From: Methylotenera mobilis 13
GTDB lineage: Bacteria; Pseudomonadota; Gammaproteobacteria; Burkholderiales; Methylophilaceae
DNA: 64,000 nucleotides
Reading direction: 5' to 3'
NCBI RefSeq assembly: GCF_000384255.1
Contig: NZ_KB913035.1
Span: 1,525,362 to 1,589,361, forward strand
The translations under genes were made by a program, and so were the position numbers. This document shows positions 19,279 to 29,849 of the stretch, piece after piece. The notes under the pieces were generated by a model, which saw only the letters and a program-made list of their open reading frames with translations, had not been told where the DNA came from and did no database searches. Each line of letters opens with the position of its first letter. Within the stretch, counting starts at the first letter, position 1.

Positions 19279-20100
19279 ATGCTAAAAACTCGTGTGATTA
19301 CCGCAATTTTGTTGGTTACAGGTCTATTGGTGACTGTATTTTTAGCATCCAAGCAGGTGTGGGCATTACTTACACTGGCTATTTCATTGCTTGCTGTTTC
19401 TGAATGGGCTAATTTAATCAGGCTTAGTCGTGTTCAGTCTTTTGGCTATATTGCGCTGGCTATCTTGGTTGGTGTTTTACTGATGCTACCGTTTCCCATA
19501 TTAATAACATATCAGAATCTTGCTGTTTTAGTTTTGCTGATGCTTTCTGCGCTATTTTGGATATTTGTAGCACCCATATGGTTACATCAGCGGAAATCTT
19601 GTCAAAACACTTTCATGATGAGTCTTGTGGGTATTCTGCTGATTACAGCTACTTGGCTTGCATTGGTTGGTCTACGCGAAATTAATCCGTGGTTGTTACT
19701 TGCTGTGCTGGGTACAGTTAGTTTGGCTGACAGTGCTGCATATTTTGCAGGAAAGCGTTTTGGTCGTAATAAGCTGGCACCCAATATTAGCCCAGGCAAA
19801 ACATGGGAGGGAGTGTTAGGCGCCCTAATTGCAGTCACTGTTTATGGAGGGTTTCTTTGTTTTTATCAACAACTGAATCTTTGGTTAATACCAGCATTGT
19901 GGTTGGTTGTTGGATTTAGCATCATGGGCGACTTGCTAGAGTCTTTAATGAAGCGCCAAGCTGGCCTAAAAGACAGTGGACAGTTGTTGCCCGGGCATGG
20001 TGGTGTTTTAGATAGAATTGATGGTTTCGTTCCAACATTGCCTATGGTTCTGCTATTTATTTATGGTTTACAATTTTCAGGATTAAATGTGCATGGTTAA
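19279..20100 (+). CDS. cdsA: phosphatidate cytidylyltransferase
   Basis: Integral membrane enzyme making CDP-diacylglycerol from phosphatidic acid and CTP, the branch point of phospholipid synthesis. There are about eight hydrophobic segments. The CDP-alcohol cytidylyltransferase signature [20 protein letters not shown] lies near residues 231-250. [16 protein letters not shown] near residue 170 is also family-specific. Length 273. The 3' end overlaps dxr by 14 bases. Confidence 0.96.
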   Translation: MLKTRVITAILLVTGLLVTVFLASKQVWALLTLAISLLAVSEWANLIRLSRVQSFGYIALAILVGVLLMLPFPILITYQNLAVLVLLMLSALFWIFVAPIWLHQRKSCQNTFMMSLVGILLITATWLALVGLREINPWLLLAVLGTVSLADSAAYFAGKRFGRNKLAPNISPGKTWEGVLGALIAVTVYGGFLCFYQQLNLWLIPALWLVVGFSIMGDLLESLMKRQAGLKDSGQLLPGHGGVLDRIDGFVPTLPMVLLFIYGLQFSGLNVHG

Positions 20101-21334
20101 TGCATCCGCAGTTGATGGTAAGGGTGAAGACACTCAAGATGTGATACAGCAAGTAACTATACTTGGTGCAACTGGCACAATAGGCACACAAACTTTAGAT
20201 GTGATTAGCCAGCATCGAGAGCGATTTAAGGTGTTTGCTTTAACAGCCAGTACAAATGTGAATGGCTTGTTTGAACTGTGCCTCATACATAAGCCTCGCT
20301 ATGCCGTAATGCTGTCATCTGAAGCTGCTTCGGCGTTATCTAGCCAGTTAAAACAGGCTGGTTTAGCCACGGAAGTCCTTCAAGGAGAAGATGCACTCAG
20401 CGATGTTGCTTCGCATCAGGATGTTGATGTGGTTATGGCAGCCATTGTGGGTGCTGCAGGTTTACATCCAGCAATGGCAGCTGCGCGAGCGGGTAAACGT
20501 ATTTTATTGGCAAACAAAGAAACGTTAGTGTTGGCTGGCAATTTATTCATGCAAGCAGTGATTGATGGTGGTGCGACTCTGTTGCCTATTGATAGTGAGC
20601 ATAATGCAATATTTCAAGTGATGCCTCACCAACGCACGCGAATTTTAGCTGATATGGGAGTAAAGCGTATTTTACTCACAGCATCTGGTGGCCCATTTCG
20701 TAACGCAAGTATTGAGCAATTACATAACGTCACACGTGCCCAAGCGTTAAATCATCCAAATTGGGTGATGGGTCCAAAGATTACGATTGATTCTGCCACA
20801 ATGATGAACAAGGGCTTAGAGGTGATTGAAGCCCATTGGTTATTTAACGCAAGTTCTGCCCAAATTGAGGTAGTTGTACATCCTCAAAGTGTCATACACT
20901 CGATGGTGGAATATAACGACGGAAGTGTACTCGCGCAGTTAGGTAATCCAGATATGCGTACACCAATTGCCTATGGGTTAGGCTACCCTCAAAGATTAAC
21001 AAGCGGTGTAAGCAGTTTAGATTTGTTAAAAATAGGGCGCTTAGATTTTTGTGCGCCAGATCGTAAGATGTTTCCTTGTTTGCGTCTTGCATATGAAGCA
21101 TTAGATGCAGGTGGAACAGCACCAGCTATTTTAAATGCCGCCAATGAAGTTGCTGTCGAGGCTTTCCTCGCTGATCAAATTGGATTTATGGATATTCCTG
21201 CTTTAATTGAATCCGTTTTAACGGCATCAAGTATTGAGGCTGTGACATCGATACCACAGTTGGTCGATGTCGACACGAGAGCAAGATTGTCTGCAAAGTC
21301 ATGGCTCAAGTCTCTATCTATGGTGAATGAATGA
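20087..21334 (+). CDS. dxr: 1-deoxy-D-xylulose 5-phosphate reductoisomerase
   Basis: First committed enzyme of the MEP isoprenoid pathway (DXP to MEP with NADPH). The NADPH-binding [18 protein letters not shown] is near residues 24-40, [11 protein letters not shown] near 143, and the metal-binding [11 protein letters not shown] near 165. The start is the ATG at 20087, five bases after AGGA within cdsA; ATG 20093 is an alternative. The N-terminal 20 residues are longer than in E. coli and acidic. Substrate made here feeds uppS and also squalene synthesis by HpnCDE. Confidence 0.96.
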   Translation: MCMVNASAVDGKGEDTQDVIQQVTILGATGTIGTQTLDVISQHRERFKVFALTASTNVNGLFELCLIHKPRYAVMLSSEAASALSSQLKQAGLATEVLQGEDALSDVASHQDVDVVMAAIVGAAGLHPAMAAARAGKRILLANKETLVLAGNLFMQAVIDGGATLLPIDSEHNAIFQVMPHQRTRILADMGVKRILLTASGGPFRNASIEQLHNVTRAQALNHPNWVMGPKITIDSATMMNKGLEVIEAHWLFNASSAQIEVVVHPQSVIHSMVEYNDGSVLAQLGNPDMRTPIAYGLGYPQRLTSGVSSLDLLKIGRLDFCAPDRKMFPCLRLAYEALDAGGTAPAILNAANEVAVEAFLADQIGFMDIPALIESVLTASSIEAVTSIPQLVDVDTRARLSAKSWLKSLSMVNE

Positions 21335-21370
21335 TATGACACTTTTTTTGACAACCATACACACACTTCC

Positions 21371-22738
21371 ATGTTAACAGCGTTCGCTTTCATACTGACC
21401 CTTGGTATCGTCGTGACTGTTCATGAGTATGGACATTTCCAAGTCGCAAGATGGTGCGGTGTAAAAGTACTTAAATTCTCCATCGGCTTTGGACAGCCGC
21501 TTTGGCGTAAGAAGTTTGGTAAAGATCAAACCGAGTATGTGATTGCTGCAATTCCACTAGGTGGGTATGTAAAAATGCTGGGAGAAGACACCTCTTCTGA
21601 CGAGCCTGATTTGAGTGATGAAGACATGTCACGTGCTCTGAACAGGCAAAGTGTAGGAAAGCGGATTGCCATCGTGTTAGCTGGTCCACTTGCAAACCTT
21701 CTGCTTGCGATTTTTCTGTACTGGATTTTATTCATGACTGGTGTTGTGGGTATCAAGCCAATTGTAGGTAAGTTTGTTGAGAATAGCCCAGTTGCTATGT
21801 TGAATATCACTTCAGGTGAGATCATCCAAGAGGTTGGTAATCAAAGCGTCAGTAGTTGGCAAGATGTTCGTTGGGTGTTGTTGAAAGAAACGTTAAAAAA
21901 ATCAGATGTTGCAATACAAACCGTGACTCCTCAGCTTGAGATTAAGTCTTATCAACTAAATGTAACCAAAGTTGACTTTGATGACGAGAAACTGGATATT
22001 TTAGAAAAAATCGGCTTTATTATTGATATGCCTAAAATTGCGCCTAAAATTGGCGAGGTAATTAAAGGTAGTCCTGCAGAGCAGGCTGGTTTAAAAGCAA
22101 ATGATATCGTGCTCGAACTCAATCAAACCAAAGTAAGTGATTGGGATGCATTCGTAAAAGAAATCAAATCCCACCCTGAAGTAGCAGTGACATTGTTAGT
22201 TAAACGAGGCACTCAGTTAGTTAATCTGAGCATTACGCCAGAAGCTATTATTGAGAAAGATAAGAAAATAGGTCGTATTGGTGCTGGATTTAGTATGCAA
22301 CAAAGTGAGCTAGACAAGTTTTTTACTACAACACACTATTCTGTTGCGGGCGCATTCTTAAAAGCAGTAGGGAAAACTTGGGATACTGCAACGTTTAGTT
22401 TAAAAATGCTGGGAAATATGGTGCTGGGTAATGTTTCATGGAAAGGTATGAGTGGGCCTGTTACTATCGCTAACTATGCTGGACAAAGCGCTAATATGGG
22501 TTTAAAAGTCTTTATTGGATTTCTGGCGCTAATCAGTATTAGTATCGGTGTGCTGAATCTCTTACCAATTCCCGTATTAGATGGCGGGCATTTGATGTAT
22601 TATATGTTTGAATTTTTTACAGGCCGTCCTGTACCGGAAGCGGCAATGAATGTAGGGCAAAGAATAGGCGTTTTTTTACTTGCATGTATGATGGTTTTAG
22701 CGCTTTATAATGACATAAACAGATTGATAACAGGCTGA
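21371..22738 (+). CDS. rseP: RIP metalloprotease RseP (site-2 protease)
   Basis: Inner-membrane zinc protease that cuts anti-sigma factors and signal-peptide remnants. The zinc motif HEYGH is at residues 18-22 within the first membrane helix. Two periplasmic PDZ domains follow (about 115-280; the second begins near GSPAEQAGLKANDIVLEL). The third ligand motif NLLPIPVLDGGHL is near residue 398. Length 455. It lies 36 bases after dxr and four bases before bamA, the standard order. Confidence 0.96.
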   Translation: MLTAFAFILTLGIVVTVHEYGHFQVARWCGVKVLKFSIGFGQPLWRKKFGKDQTEYVIAAIPLGGYVKMLGEDTSSDEPDLSDEDMSRALNRQSVGKRIAIVLAGPLANLLLAIFLYWILFMTGVVGIKPIVGKFVENSPVAMLNITSGEIIQEVGNQSVSSWQDVRWVLLKETLKKSDVAIQTVTPQLEIKSYQLNVTKVDFDDEKLDILEKIGFIIDMPKIAPKIGEVIKGSPAEQAGLKANDIVLELNQTKVSDWDAFVKEIKSHPEVAVTLLVKRGTQLVNLSITPEAIIEKDKKIGRIGAGFSMQQSELDKFFTTTHYSVAGAFLKAVGKTWDTATFSLKMLGNMVLGNVSWKGMSGPVTIANYAGQSANMGLKVFIGFLALISISIGVLNLLPIPVLDGGHLMYYMFEFFTGRPVPEAAMNVGQRIGVFLLACMMVLALYNDINRLITG

Positions 22739-22742
22739 TTGA

Positions 22743-25067
22743 ATGGCAATTCAAAATTTGAAACACCCAAAACAAAAACTTAAGTCCATGTTGTTACTTG
22801 TATCTAGCTTATATGCTGGATCAGTGATGGCACTTGAACCATTTCAAGTGAAAGACATTCGTGTAGAAGGTATTCAGAGAACTGAAGCAGGCACAGTTTT
22901 TAGCCACCTACCTGTTAAAGTTGGTGAGATCATGGATGATGATCTTGCTTCGCAAGCCATTAAGTCTTTATACAATACCGGCTTCTTCAAGGATGTGCGA
23001 ATTGAAGCTGAAAATGATGTGCTGATCGTTACTGTGCAGGAGCGCGCTGCGATTGCGCAAATTGACTTCAGTGGTAACAAATCATTCCCTACTGATAAAA
23101 TGAAAGAGGGTTTGAAGCAGGTTGGCATCTCAGAAAGTCAAATTTTCGATAAATCACAGTTAGATCGTGCAGAGCAAGAAATCAAACGTCAATATCTGTC
23201 ACAAGGCAAATACGGTGCTTCTGTGAAAACAGTTGTCACGCCGCTTGAGCGTAATCGTGTTGCAGTCAGGTTTGATATCGAAGAGGGTGCTGTCTCAAAG
23301 ATTCGTGATATTAATATCGTTGGTAATAAAGCGTATTCAATAGAGGATCTTCGTGCACAATTTCTACTGACTACGCCTAACTGGATGAGTTGGTGGAACA
23401 AAGATGACCAATATTCAAAGCAAAAATTAAATGCAGATATAGAAACCTTACGTTCTTTTTACATGAACAAAGGATACCTTGAGTTTAATGTTGACTCGAC
23501 GCAAGTATCAATTACGCCAGATAAAAAAGATATCTACATTACAATTAACATTACTGAAGGTGAGAAGTACACCATTTCAGAGGTGAAATTAGCAGGTGAG
23601 ACTTTGGTGCCCGAAGATGAATTGCGCCAATTGATACAGGTGCAAGCTGGTGACACTTTCAGCCGTGAAAAAGTAACTCAAACAAGCAAGGCGATTAGTG
23701 ACCGATTGAGTAACGATGGTTATGCATTCTCTAATGTCAATCCAGTCCCAGAAATTAATAAAGAGAAACATACTGCAGCTTTTACTTTTTTTGTAGACCC
23801 AGGTAAGCGCGTCTATGTACGACGTATTAATGTCGTCGGTAATACACGTACCCGTGATGAAGTAATTCGCCGTGAAGTACGTCAATTAGAGTCTGCTTGG
23901 TATGCCTCTAATAAAATCGACCGTTCAAAAGAACGTATTGTGCGTACTGACTTTTTCTCAGATGTGAATGTGGAAACGCCAGCAGTACCAGGCACTGCAG
24001 ATCAGGTTGATTTGAATATCAGTGTGACAGAAAAATCGACAGGTAGTGTGCAGTTTGGTGCGGGCTTATCTAGTAATGAGGGGGTTGTTTTCGGTATCAC
24101 CGTGAACCAAAATAACTTTTTGGGAACGGGTAATCGTGTCAGTGCGCAAGTGAACACTGGTAAAGTAAATACAACTTATTCACTTTCTTATACTGATCCA
24201 TATTTCACTCCAGATGGTGTTAGTCGTGGGATTGATGTGTATCGCCGTGATGTTAATACAAGCTCTCTTAATATTGGTACTTACAACACATCATCTTATG
24301 GTGGTGGCGTAAGGTTCGGTATTCCTTTAAACGAAAGAGACGGCCTCAATTTTGGCCTTTCAGCTGACTTTACCTCTGTTGATTTGACTGATGAGAGTCC
24401 GCAGCAATATAAAGACTTTTGTGAAAAAGCAAGTGGTTGTACTAGTAACTCTCTAGTAACTACGGCTGGATGGACGCATGACTCACGTGACAGTATTATG
24501 TTTACGACTAAAGGTGTCTTGCAAAGATTATCAGGTGAGCTTGCGCTTCCAGTGCTTGATTTAGAGTACTATAAAATAGACTACAAGCACGCATGGTTTA
24601 AAGAGTTGTTCACAGGTTACACCTTAATGTTAAATGGTGAAATTGGTTATGCTGATTCTTACGGCGACCGTAAATACCCATTCTTTAAAAACTTTTATAT
24701 GGGTGGTGTGAATACAGTAAGAGGCTATGATAATGGTTCTTTAGGGCCTAGAAGTATTGATGCTGTGACTGGTAATGATTTTGCATTAGGAGGTACTAAG
24801 CGCCTGCTGGGTAATGCAGAGTTGTATATTCCAATTCCTGGATTGAAAGAGTCTAAACAATTTAGACTAAGTGCATTTCTTGATGCAGGTAATGTGTTTG
24901 GAACAGATGCTTCTTACGACTTTGGTGAATTGCGTTACTCAACAGGTGTTGGTTTGAGCTGGATATCACCGTTTGGCCCTTTAAAGTTAGTCTTTGCTAA
25001 ACCATTAAATAGCAAGACTGGTGATGATACACAAGCGATTCAGTTTCAGTTAGGTCAACAGTTCTAA
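22743..25067 (+). CDS. bamA: outer membrane protein assembly factor BamA
   Basis: Central Omp85-family subunit of the BAM complex, which inserts beta-barrel proteins into the outer membrane. The N-terminal signal peptide is cut after about residue 30 (VMALEPFQV). Five POTRA repeats cover about residues 33-430 (first: FQVKDIRVEGIQRTEAG). The 16-strand barrel follows, with the conserved VRGY motif (VNTVRGYDNGSLGPR) near residue 660, and it ends in Phe (FQLGQQF), the expected C-terminal beta-signal. Length 774. It is between rseP and skp, with which it is likely co-transcribed. Confidence 0.97.
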   Translation: MAIQNLKHPKQKLKSMLLLVSSLYAGSVMALEPFQVKDIRVEGIQRTEAGTVFSHLPVKVGEIMDDDLASQAIKSLYNTGFFKDVRIEAENDVLIVTVQERAAIAQIDFSGNKSFPTDKMKEGLKQVGISESQIFDKSQLDRAEQEIKRQYLSQGKYGASVKTVVTPLERNRVAVRFDIEEGAVSKIRDINIVGNKAYSIEDLRAQFLLTTPNWMSWWNKDDQYSKQKLNADIETLRSFYMNKGYLEFNVDSTQVSITPDKKDIYITINITEGEKYTISEVKLAGETLVPEDELRQLIQVQAGDTFSREKVTQTSKAISDRLSNDGYAFSNVNPVPEINKEKHTAAFTFFVDPGKRVYVRRINVVGNTRTRDEVIRREVRQLESAWYASNKIDRSKERIVRTDFFSDVNVETPAVPGTADQVDLNISVTEKSTGSVQFGAGLSSNEGVVFGITVNQNNFLGTGNRVSAQVNTGKVNTTYSLSYTDPYFTPDGVSRGIDVYRRDVNTSSLNIGTYNTSSYGGGVRFGIPLNERDGLNFGLSADFTSVDLTDESPQQYKDFCEKASGCTSNSLVTTAGWTHDSRDSIMFTTKGVLQRLSGELALPVLDLEYYKIDYKHAWFKELFTGYTLMLNGEIGYADSYGDRKYPFFKNFYMGGVNTVRGYDNGSLGPRSIDAVTGNDFALGGTKRLLGNAELYIPIPGLKESKQFRLSAFLDAGNVFGTDASYDFGELRYSTGVGLSWISPFGPLKLVFAKPLNSKTGDDTQAIQFQLGQQF

Positions 25068-25179
25068 AAAGTCCTTTATAAGACAATCCTCTCGAAATAT
25101 AGTGCTGGTCACTTATTTGATTGGGTGTCTTATGGCATAATGATGCAAATATTCGCTGTACAGGGTTAGGAGAAATTAA

Positions 25180-25683
25180 GTGAGTCATTTTTTTAAAAGT
25201 ATATTAGTTGCAAGTTTGATGACATTTGCAATGAGCGCTCAATCAGCAGACTTGAAAGTTGGTTACGTACAAGTAGATAAAATTTTACAAGATGCACCAC
25301 AAACTGCTGAGAGTGGAAAAAAATTAGAAAAAGAATTTAGCCCACGCTCACAAGAGCTTGATCGTATGGCTAAACAAATTAAAGATTTGGAAACAATCTT
25401 AGATAAAGAAGGACTTACGCTTTCAGAGTCTGAGCGTCGCACAAAAGAACGTGATGCGCAAAATATTAAGATTGAGTTTCAACGTAAACAACGTGAATTG
25501 CGTGAAGATATAAACTTACGTAAGAATGAAGAGTTAGGATCTTTGCAAGATCGTATTAACAAAGCTGTTCAATCAGTGTCTGAAGCTGAGGGTTACGACT
25601 TAGTGGTGTACAGTGGCGTTGCTTACGCGAGCAAGAAAATTGACATTACAGACAAAGTATTAAAAATGTTAGGTAAGAAATAA
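25180..25683 (+). CDS. skp: periplasmic chaperone Skp/OmpH
   Basis: Trimeric periplasmic chaperone that carries unfolded outer-membrane proteins to BAM. A signal peptide (residues 1-22, ending AMSAQSA) is followed by LKVGYVQVDKILQDAP and a long charged coiled coil (about 45-125). Length 167. The start is GTG with TTAGGAG nine bases before. The 112-base gap after bamA shows no clear terminator. lpxD follows. Confidence 0.94.
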   Translation: MSHFFKSILVASLMTFAMSAQSADLKVGYVQVDKILQDAPQTAESGKKLEKEFSPRSQELDRMAKQIKDLETILDKEGLTLSESERRTKERDAQNIKIEFQRKQRELREDINLRKNEELGSLQDRINKAVQSVSEAEGYDLVVYSGVAYASKKIDITDKVLKMLGKK

Positions 25684-25722
25684 GTAGTTTGTTTGATAAC
25701 GTTACATTCTTCGAGTTAAAGC

Positions 25723-26757
25723 ATGAGTCATGAATACTCACTTAACGATATCGTCAGTGCGCTAGGTGGTCATATAGTAGGTGATGGCAATGTGTTAATC
25801 AATAGAGTATCTTCTATTGCAAATGCCAAAGCAGGATCCATTAGTTTCTTTAATGATAGCAAGTATCAAAAAGCGCTAGTTGCAAGTGAGGCTAGTGCTT
25901 TTATTATGCGTGATGCGCACGTTAACTTAAGTGCGCGGCCTAAGATCATTGTAGATAATCCGTATGCATATTTTGCAAAACTGTCTGCTTTTCTGAATCC
26001 GCTAGCAGACATCTCTCAGGGAACACATGAAACTGCGGTCATTCATCCAACTGCTCACATTCCTGACACATGCAGTATAGGACCGATGGTTGTGATTGGT
26101 GAGAATGTTACTCTTGGAGAACATGTCGTCATCACTAGTGGTTGCGTGATCGAAAACGATGTATCCATAGCAAGTGGTACACGATTAGAGCCTAATGTTG
26201 TGATCAAACACCATTGTGAAATTGGCGAAAACTGCCATTTGTTTTCAGGTGTAGTGATTGGTTCAGATGGCTTTGGTTATGCTGAAGAGTCTGGAGTATG
26301 GCTTAAAATTCCGCAAGTTGGGCGTGTCATTATTCAAGCTAATGTAGATATTGGCGCAAACACTACAGTTGATCGTGGCGCTATTGATGACACAATTCTC
26401 GAAGAGGGTGTAAAGCTCGACAACTTAATTCAAATAGGACATAACTGTGTAATAGGTGCGCATACAGTCATTGCTGGCTGTGTTGGTGTGGCAGGTAGCG
26501 CGCGTATTGGTAAGCACTGCAAGATAGGTGGCGCTGCAATGATACTAGGGCATTTAGAAGTAGCGGATCATGTCACGATTTCACCTGGCAGTATGATTAC
26601 TCGCTCTTTGCCTGTAGCTGATACATACACTGCATTAATGCCTTTTCAGACACATAAAGCATGGTTAAGTACGGCGGCTAGAATTCGCCATCTAGATGAT
26701 TTTGCAGATAGAATTAAACAGCTTGAACATGAGATTGCCTTGCTAAAAGCAAAGTAG
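25723..26757 (+). CDS. lpxD: UDP-3-O-acyl-glucosamine N-acyltransferase
   Basis: Third step of lipid A synthesis, adding the N-linked hydroxyacyl chain from acyl-ACP. The N-terminal uridine-binding domain (about residues 1-100; SISFFNDSKYQKAL) precedes a left-handed beta-helix of hexapeptide repeats (about 105-310). The catalytic-His region is HNCVIGAHTVIAGCVGVAGS. The C-terminal helix closes the 344 residues. It opens the lpxD-fabZ-lpxA-lpxB-rnhB block. Confidence 0.96.
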   Translation: MSHEYSLNDIVSALGGHIVGDGNVLINRVSSIANAKAGSISFFNDSKYQKALVASEASAFIMRDAHVNLSARPKIIVDNPYAYFAKLSAFLNPLADISQGTHETAVIHPTAHIPDTCSIGPMVVIGENVTLGEHVVITSGCVIENDVSIASGTRLEPNVVIKHHCEIGENCHLFSGVVIGSDGFGYAEESGVWLKIPQVGRVIIQANVDIGANTTVDRGAIDDTILEEGVKLDNLIQIGHNCVIGAHTVIAGCVGVAGSARIGKHCKIGGAAMILGHLEVADHVTISPGSMITRSLPVADTYTALMPFQTHKAWLSTAARIRHLDDFADRIKQLEHEIALLKAK

Positions 26758-26814
26758 TTGAATCACACAAAGATTAACAATAGAACTCTTTAAAAGAAGC
26801 AAATCGAGATTAAT

Positions 26815-27285
26815 ATGACTAATAATGCAACCTCTACTAGCAGTATGGATATTCACGAAATTTTAGAGCACTTGCCACATCGTTATCCATTCGTATTGGT
26901 TGATAGAGTGTTATCAATAGAGTTAGGTAAAGAAATAACAGCGATTAAAAACGTCAGCGTGAATGAACCTTACTTCCCTGGACACTTTCCTTATCATCCA
27001 GTCATGCCTGGTGTTTTGATTATTGAAGCAATGGCGCAAGCTGCTGCAATATTGTCTTTTAAAACAATGGATACTAAACCTACAGATGATTCCGTGTATT
27101 ATTTTGCAGGTATTGATAGTGCCCGCTTTAAAAAACCAGTCTCTCCTGGGGATCAAATTGTACTGAATGTTAAAATTGATCGAATCCTTAAAGGTATTTG
27201 GAAATACTCAGGTGTTGCCACTGTAGATGGAACTGTTGTCGCTGAAGCGCAAATGATGTGCATATTAAAAGCAATTGAAAAATAA
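26815..27285 (+). CDS. fabZ: (3R)-hydroxyacyl-ACP dehydratase FabZ
   Basis: Hot-dog-fold dehydratase removing water from beta-hydroxyacyl-ACP in fatty-acid elongation, competing with LpxA/LpxD for the same substrate pool. [13 protein letters not shown], the active-site-helix segment [20 protein letters not shown] (catalytic His and Glu) and the C-terminal strands are present. Length 156. The ten residues before [10 protein letters not shown] are Asn/Ser/Thr-rich and may be dispensable. Confidence 0.96.
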   Translation: MTNNATSTSSMDIHEILEHLPHRYPFVLVDRVLSIELGKEITAIKNVSVNEPYFPGHFPYHPVMPGVLIIEAMAQAAAILSFKTMDTKPTDDSVYYFAGIDSARFKKPVSPGDQIVLNVKIDRILKGIWKYSGVATVDGTVVAEAQMMCILKAIEK

Positions 27286-27332
27286 GTAATTTGTCAGCGT
27301 CGTACCACGCATAAAGAATAAGTGAAGTTAAA

Positions 27333-28115
27333 ATGCATAATGCAAAAATTCATCCAACAGCACTCATCGATCCTTCAGCAGAGCTTGACTCTAGCGTTGA
27401 AGTAGGTGCATTTTCTGTGATTGGGCCGCATGTAAAAATTGATGCTGGTACGAGAGTCGCTAGCCATGTTGCAATTAATGGCCCTACAACTATTGGTAAA
27501 AATAACCAAATTTTTCAGTTCTCATCTTTGGGTGAGGCACCTCAGGATAAAAAGTACAAAGGTGAGCCGACTTTATTAGAAATTGGTGACAACAATACTA
27601 TTCGCGAATTTTGTACTTTTAATCGTGGCACTGTCCAAGATAAAGGTACAACAAAAGTTGGTAACGACAACTGGATTATGGCTTATGTGCACATTGCGCA
27701 TGATTGCCAAGTTGGTAATCATACAATTTTAGCAAATAACTCATCTCTAGCTGGTCATGTTGATATGTATGACTATGCAATATTAGGTGGCTTCACGTTG
27801 GTACATCAATTTTGTAAAATTGGTTCCCATGTAATTACCGCGGTAGGCTCTGTTGTTTTTAAAGACATTCCGCCCTATGTGACAGCCGCTGGATATGATG
27901 CTAAACCCCATGGAATTAACTCTGAAGGACTGAAGCGTCGTGGCTTTTCACCTGAAAGTATTTTACAGATTAAGCGTGCCTATAAAACACTCTATCGTAA
28001 AGGCTTAACTTTAGAAGAGTCTAAAGTCGAATTAGAAGCTATGTTATCAAAAACACCTGAAATCGGACTTTTGACTGATTTTCTAAATGTATCTACTCGC
28101 GGTATTGTCCGTTAA
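27333..28115 (+). CDS. lpxA: acyl-ACP--UDP-N-acetylglucosamine O-acyltransferase
   Basis: First enzyme of lipid A synthesis. The left-handed beta-helix starts at IHPTALIDPSAELDSSVEVG. The catalytic His lies in MAYVHIAHDCQVGNH (about residue 120-135), followed by LAGHVDMYDYAILGGFT. The helical C-terminal domain begins near GLKRRGFSPESILQIKRAY. Length 260. It is separated from lpxB by nine bases. Confidence 0.96.
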   Translation: MHNAKIHPTALIDPSAELDSSVEVGAFSVIGPHVKIDAGTRVASHVAINGPTTIGKNNQIFQFSSLGEAPQDKKYKGEPTLLEIGDNNTIREFCTFNRGTVQDKGTTKVGNDNWIMAYVHIAHDCQVGNHTILANNSSLAGHVDMYDYAILGGFTLVHQFCKIGSHVITAVGSVVFKDIPPYVTAAGYDAKPHGINSEGLKRRGFSPESILQIKRAYKTLYRKGLTLEESKVELEAMLSKTPEIGLLTDFLNVSTRGIVR

Positions 28116-28124
28116 TCACACGCT

Positions 28125-29258
28125 ATGGTCAGAATTGGTATCGTGGCTGGAGAAGCCTCAGGTGATTTACTCGGTAGTCACTTAATACAAGCGCTTAAGC
28201 AAAAGCGTCCAGATATTGAGTTTGTTGGGGTTGCTGGGCCGAAAATGATTAGCGAAGGGGCTAAATCACTTTTCCCAATAGAGCGGCTGTCTGTACGCGG
28301 ATATCTTGAGGTGATTAAGCACTTATGGGGGTTACTAAAACTACGTAGAGAGTTGCTGAATCACTTTTTAAGTAATCCTCCAGATCTGTTTATTGGCATC
28401 GATGCACCAGACTTTAATTTTTGGTTAGAAAAGAAACTTAAGAGTAAAGGTATTAAAACGATTCATTATGTGAGTCCATCTATTTGGGCATGGCGTAAGA
28501 ATCGGATCAAAAAGATTAAAAAAGCAGTCACCCAAGTTTTGGCGCTGTTTCCTTTTGAGCCAGCTTTATATAAAGAAAAAGGCGTTCCTGTCGCTTATGT
28601 TGGGCATCCATTAGCTGATATGCTACCGATGGAACCTGATGTCGCTGGCGCACGTGAAATCTTAAAAATAGAAACGTCTTCCTTAGTTGTAGCCATGTTG
28701 CCGGGCAGTCGACAAAGTGAGGTTGAGCAACATGCGGATTTATTTGTACAAACAGCTAAAAATATTTTCGCACAACAACCTAACGCTATATTTTTAGTAC
28801 CATTAATTACACGCGAAACACGTCGTATTTTTGAGTTAGCTATATTTAATGAGCCAGAACAACTGCCTATTCAACTATTGTTTGGTCATGCACATGATGC
28901 AATGGAGGCTGCAAATGTAGTGATTGTTGCATCTGGAACCGCTACGCTAGAGGCCGCATTACTTAAAAAGCCAATGGTTATTACATACCGAATGTCTAAT
29001 CTGAGTTGGCAGCTACTCAAACGCATGCGCTTGCAACCATATGTAGGTTTGCCAAACATTTTGGCAGAAAAATTTGTGGTTCCAGAGTTATTACAAGACG
29101 ATGCAACTCCCGAAAAACTTGCCCAAGCTACGCTTGATCTTATCAATAACAAAGAAATTCTGGCTGAGATAAAAAAAGAGTTTACTAATATTCACTTTCA
29201 ATTGAAGCAAAATACAGCAGAAAAAGCAGCAATTGCTATACTCTCCCATTTGAAATGA
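28125..29258 (+). CDS. lpxB: lipid-A-disaccharide synthase
   Basis: GT19 glycosyltransferase condensing UDP-diacylglucosamine with lipid X. Opening motif [31 protein letters not shown] near residue 88, SPSIWAWR near 120, and the nucleotide-binding LPGSRQSEV near 190 are conserved. Length 377. Its stop overlaps the rnhB start by four bases (ATGA), indicating coupling. Confidence 0.96.
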   Translation: MVRIGIVAGEASGDLLGSHLIQALKQKRPDIEFVGVAGPKMISEGAKSLFPIERLSVRGYLEVIKHLWGLLKLRRELLNHFLSNPPDLFIGIDAPDFNFWLEKKLKSKGIKTIHYVSPSIWAWRKNRIKKIKKAVTQVLALFPFEPALYKEKGVPVAYVGHPLADMLPMEPDVAGAREILKIETSSLVVAMLPGSRQSEVEQHADLFVQTAKNIFAQQPNAIFLVPLITRETRRIFELAIFNEPEQLPIQLLFGHAHDAMEAANVVIVASGTATLEAALLKKPMVITYRMSNLSWQLLKRMRLQPYVGLPNILAEKFVVPELLQDDATPEKLAQATLDLINNKEILAEIKKEFTNIHFQLKQNTAEKAAIAILSHLK

Positions 29259-29845
29259 ATCAAAATCAGTTAATCTGTGGCGTAGATGAAGCTGGGCGAG
29301 GCCCATTGGCTGGTGCTGTTTATGCTGCGGCAGTGATACTTAATCCAGAAAAATCTATTATGGGTTTGGCTGACTCTAAAAAACTCAGTGAAAAAAGACG
29401 CGACGCATTAGCGCTTGAAATTAAAGAACATGCTTTTGCATGGGCGATTGCGTACAGCACTGTCGAGGAAATTGACGAGCTTAATATTTTGCAGGCTAGC
29501 TTACTCGCGATGAAGCGTGCGGTTGAGTCTGTTCAAGCAAGCTTGGTTGAGATTGCCCCATTAAACTTACTTGTACAGGTGGATGGTAACCAACGGCCAA
29601 AAATTAGTTTACCATGTGAAGCCATAGTTAAAGGCGATAGTAAAGTACAAGCGATATCTGCCGCATCTATTTTAGCCAAAACAGCGCGTGATGCTGCCTT
29701 GTATGATCTTGATCGGCAATATCCAATGTATGGATTTGCACAGCATAAAGGCTATCCGACGGCTGCACACATTGCACTATTACGTCAGCATGGTGTTTCA
29801 CCAGTGCACAGGCGTAGCTATGCGCCTGTTAAAGCATTAATTTAA
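29255..29845 (+). CDS. rnhB: ribonuclease HII
   Basis: Removes misincorporated ribonucleotides and RNA from RNA-DNA hybrids. The catalytic Asp and Glu are in [16 protein letters not shown]; the other acidic residues are in VDGNQ and ALYDLDR. The segment [20 protein letters not shown] is typical. Length 196. It ends the lpx block and is convergent, four bases apart, with the minus-strand methyltransferase, and no terminator is visible between them. Confidence 0.96.
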   Translation: MNQNQLICGVDEAGRGPLAGAVYAAAVILNPEKSIMGLADSKKLSEKRRDALALEIKEHAFAWAIAYSTVEEIDELNILQASLLAMKRAVESVQASLVEIAPLNLLVQVDGNQRPKISLPCEAIVKGDSKVQAISAASILAKTARDAALYDLDRQYPMYGFAQHKGYPTAAHIALLRQHGVSPVHRRSYAPVKALI

Positions 29846-29849
29846 ACAA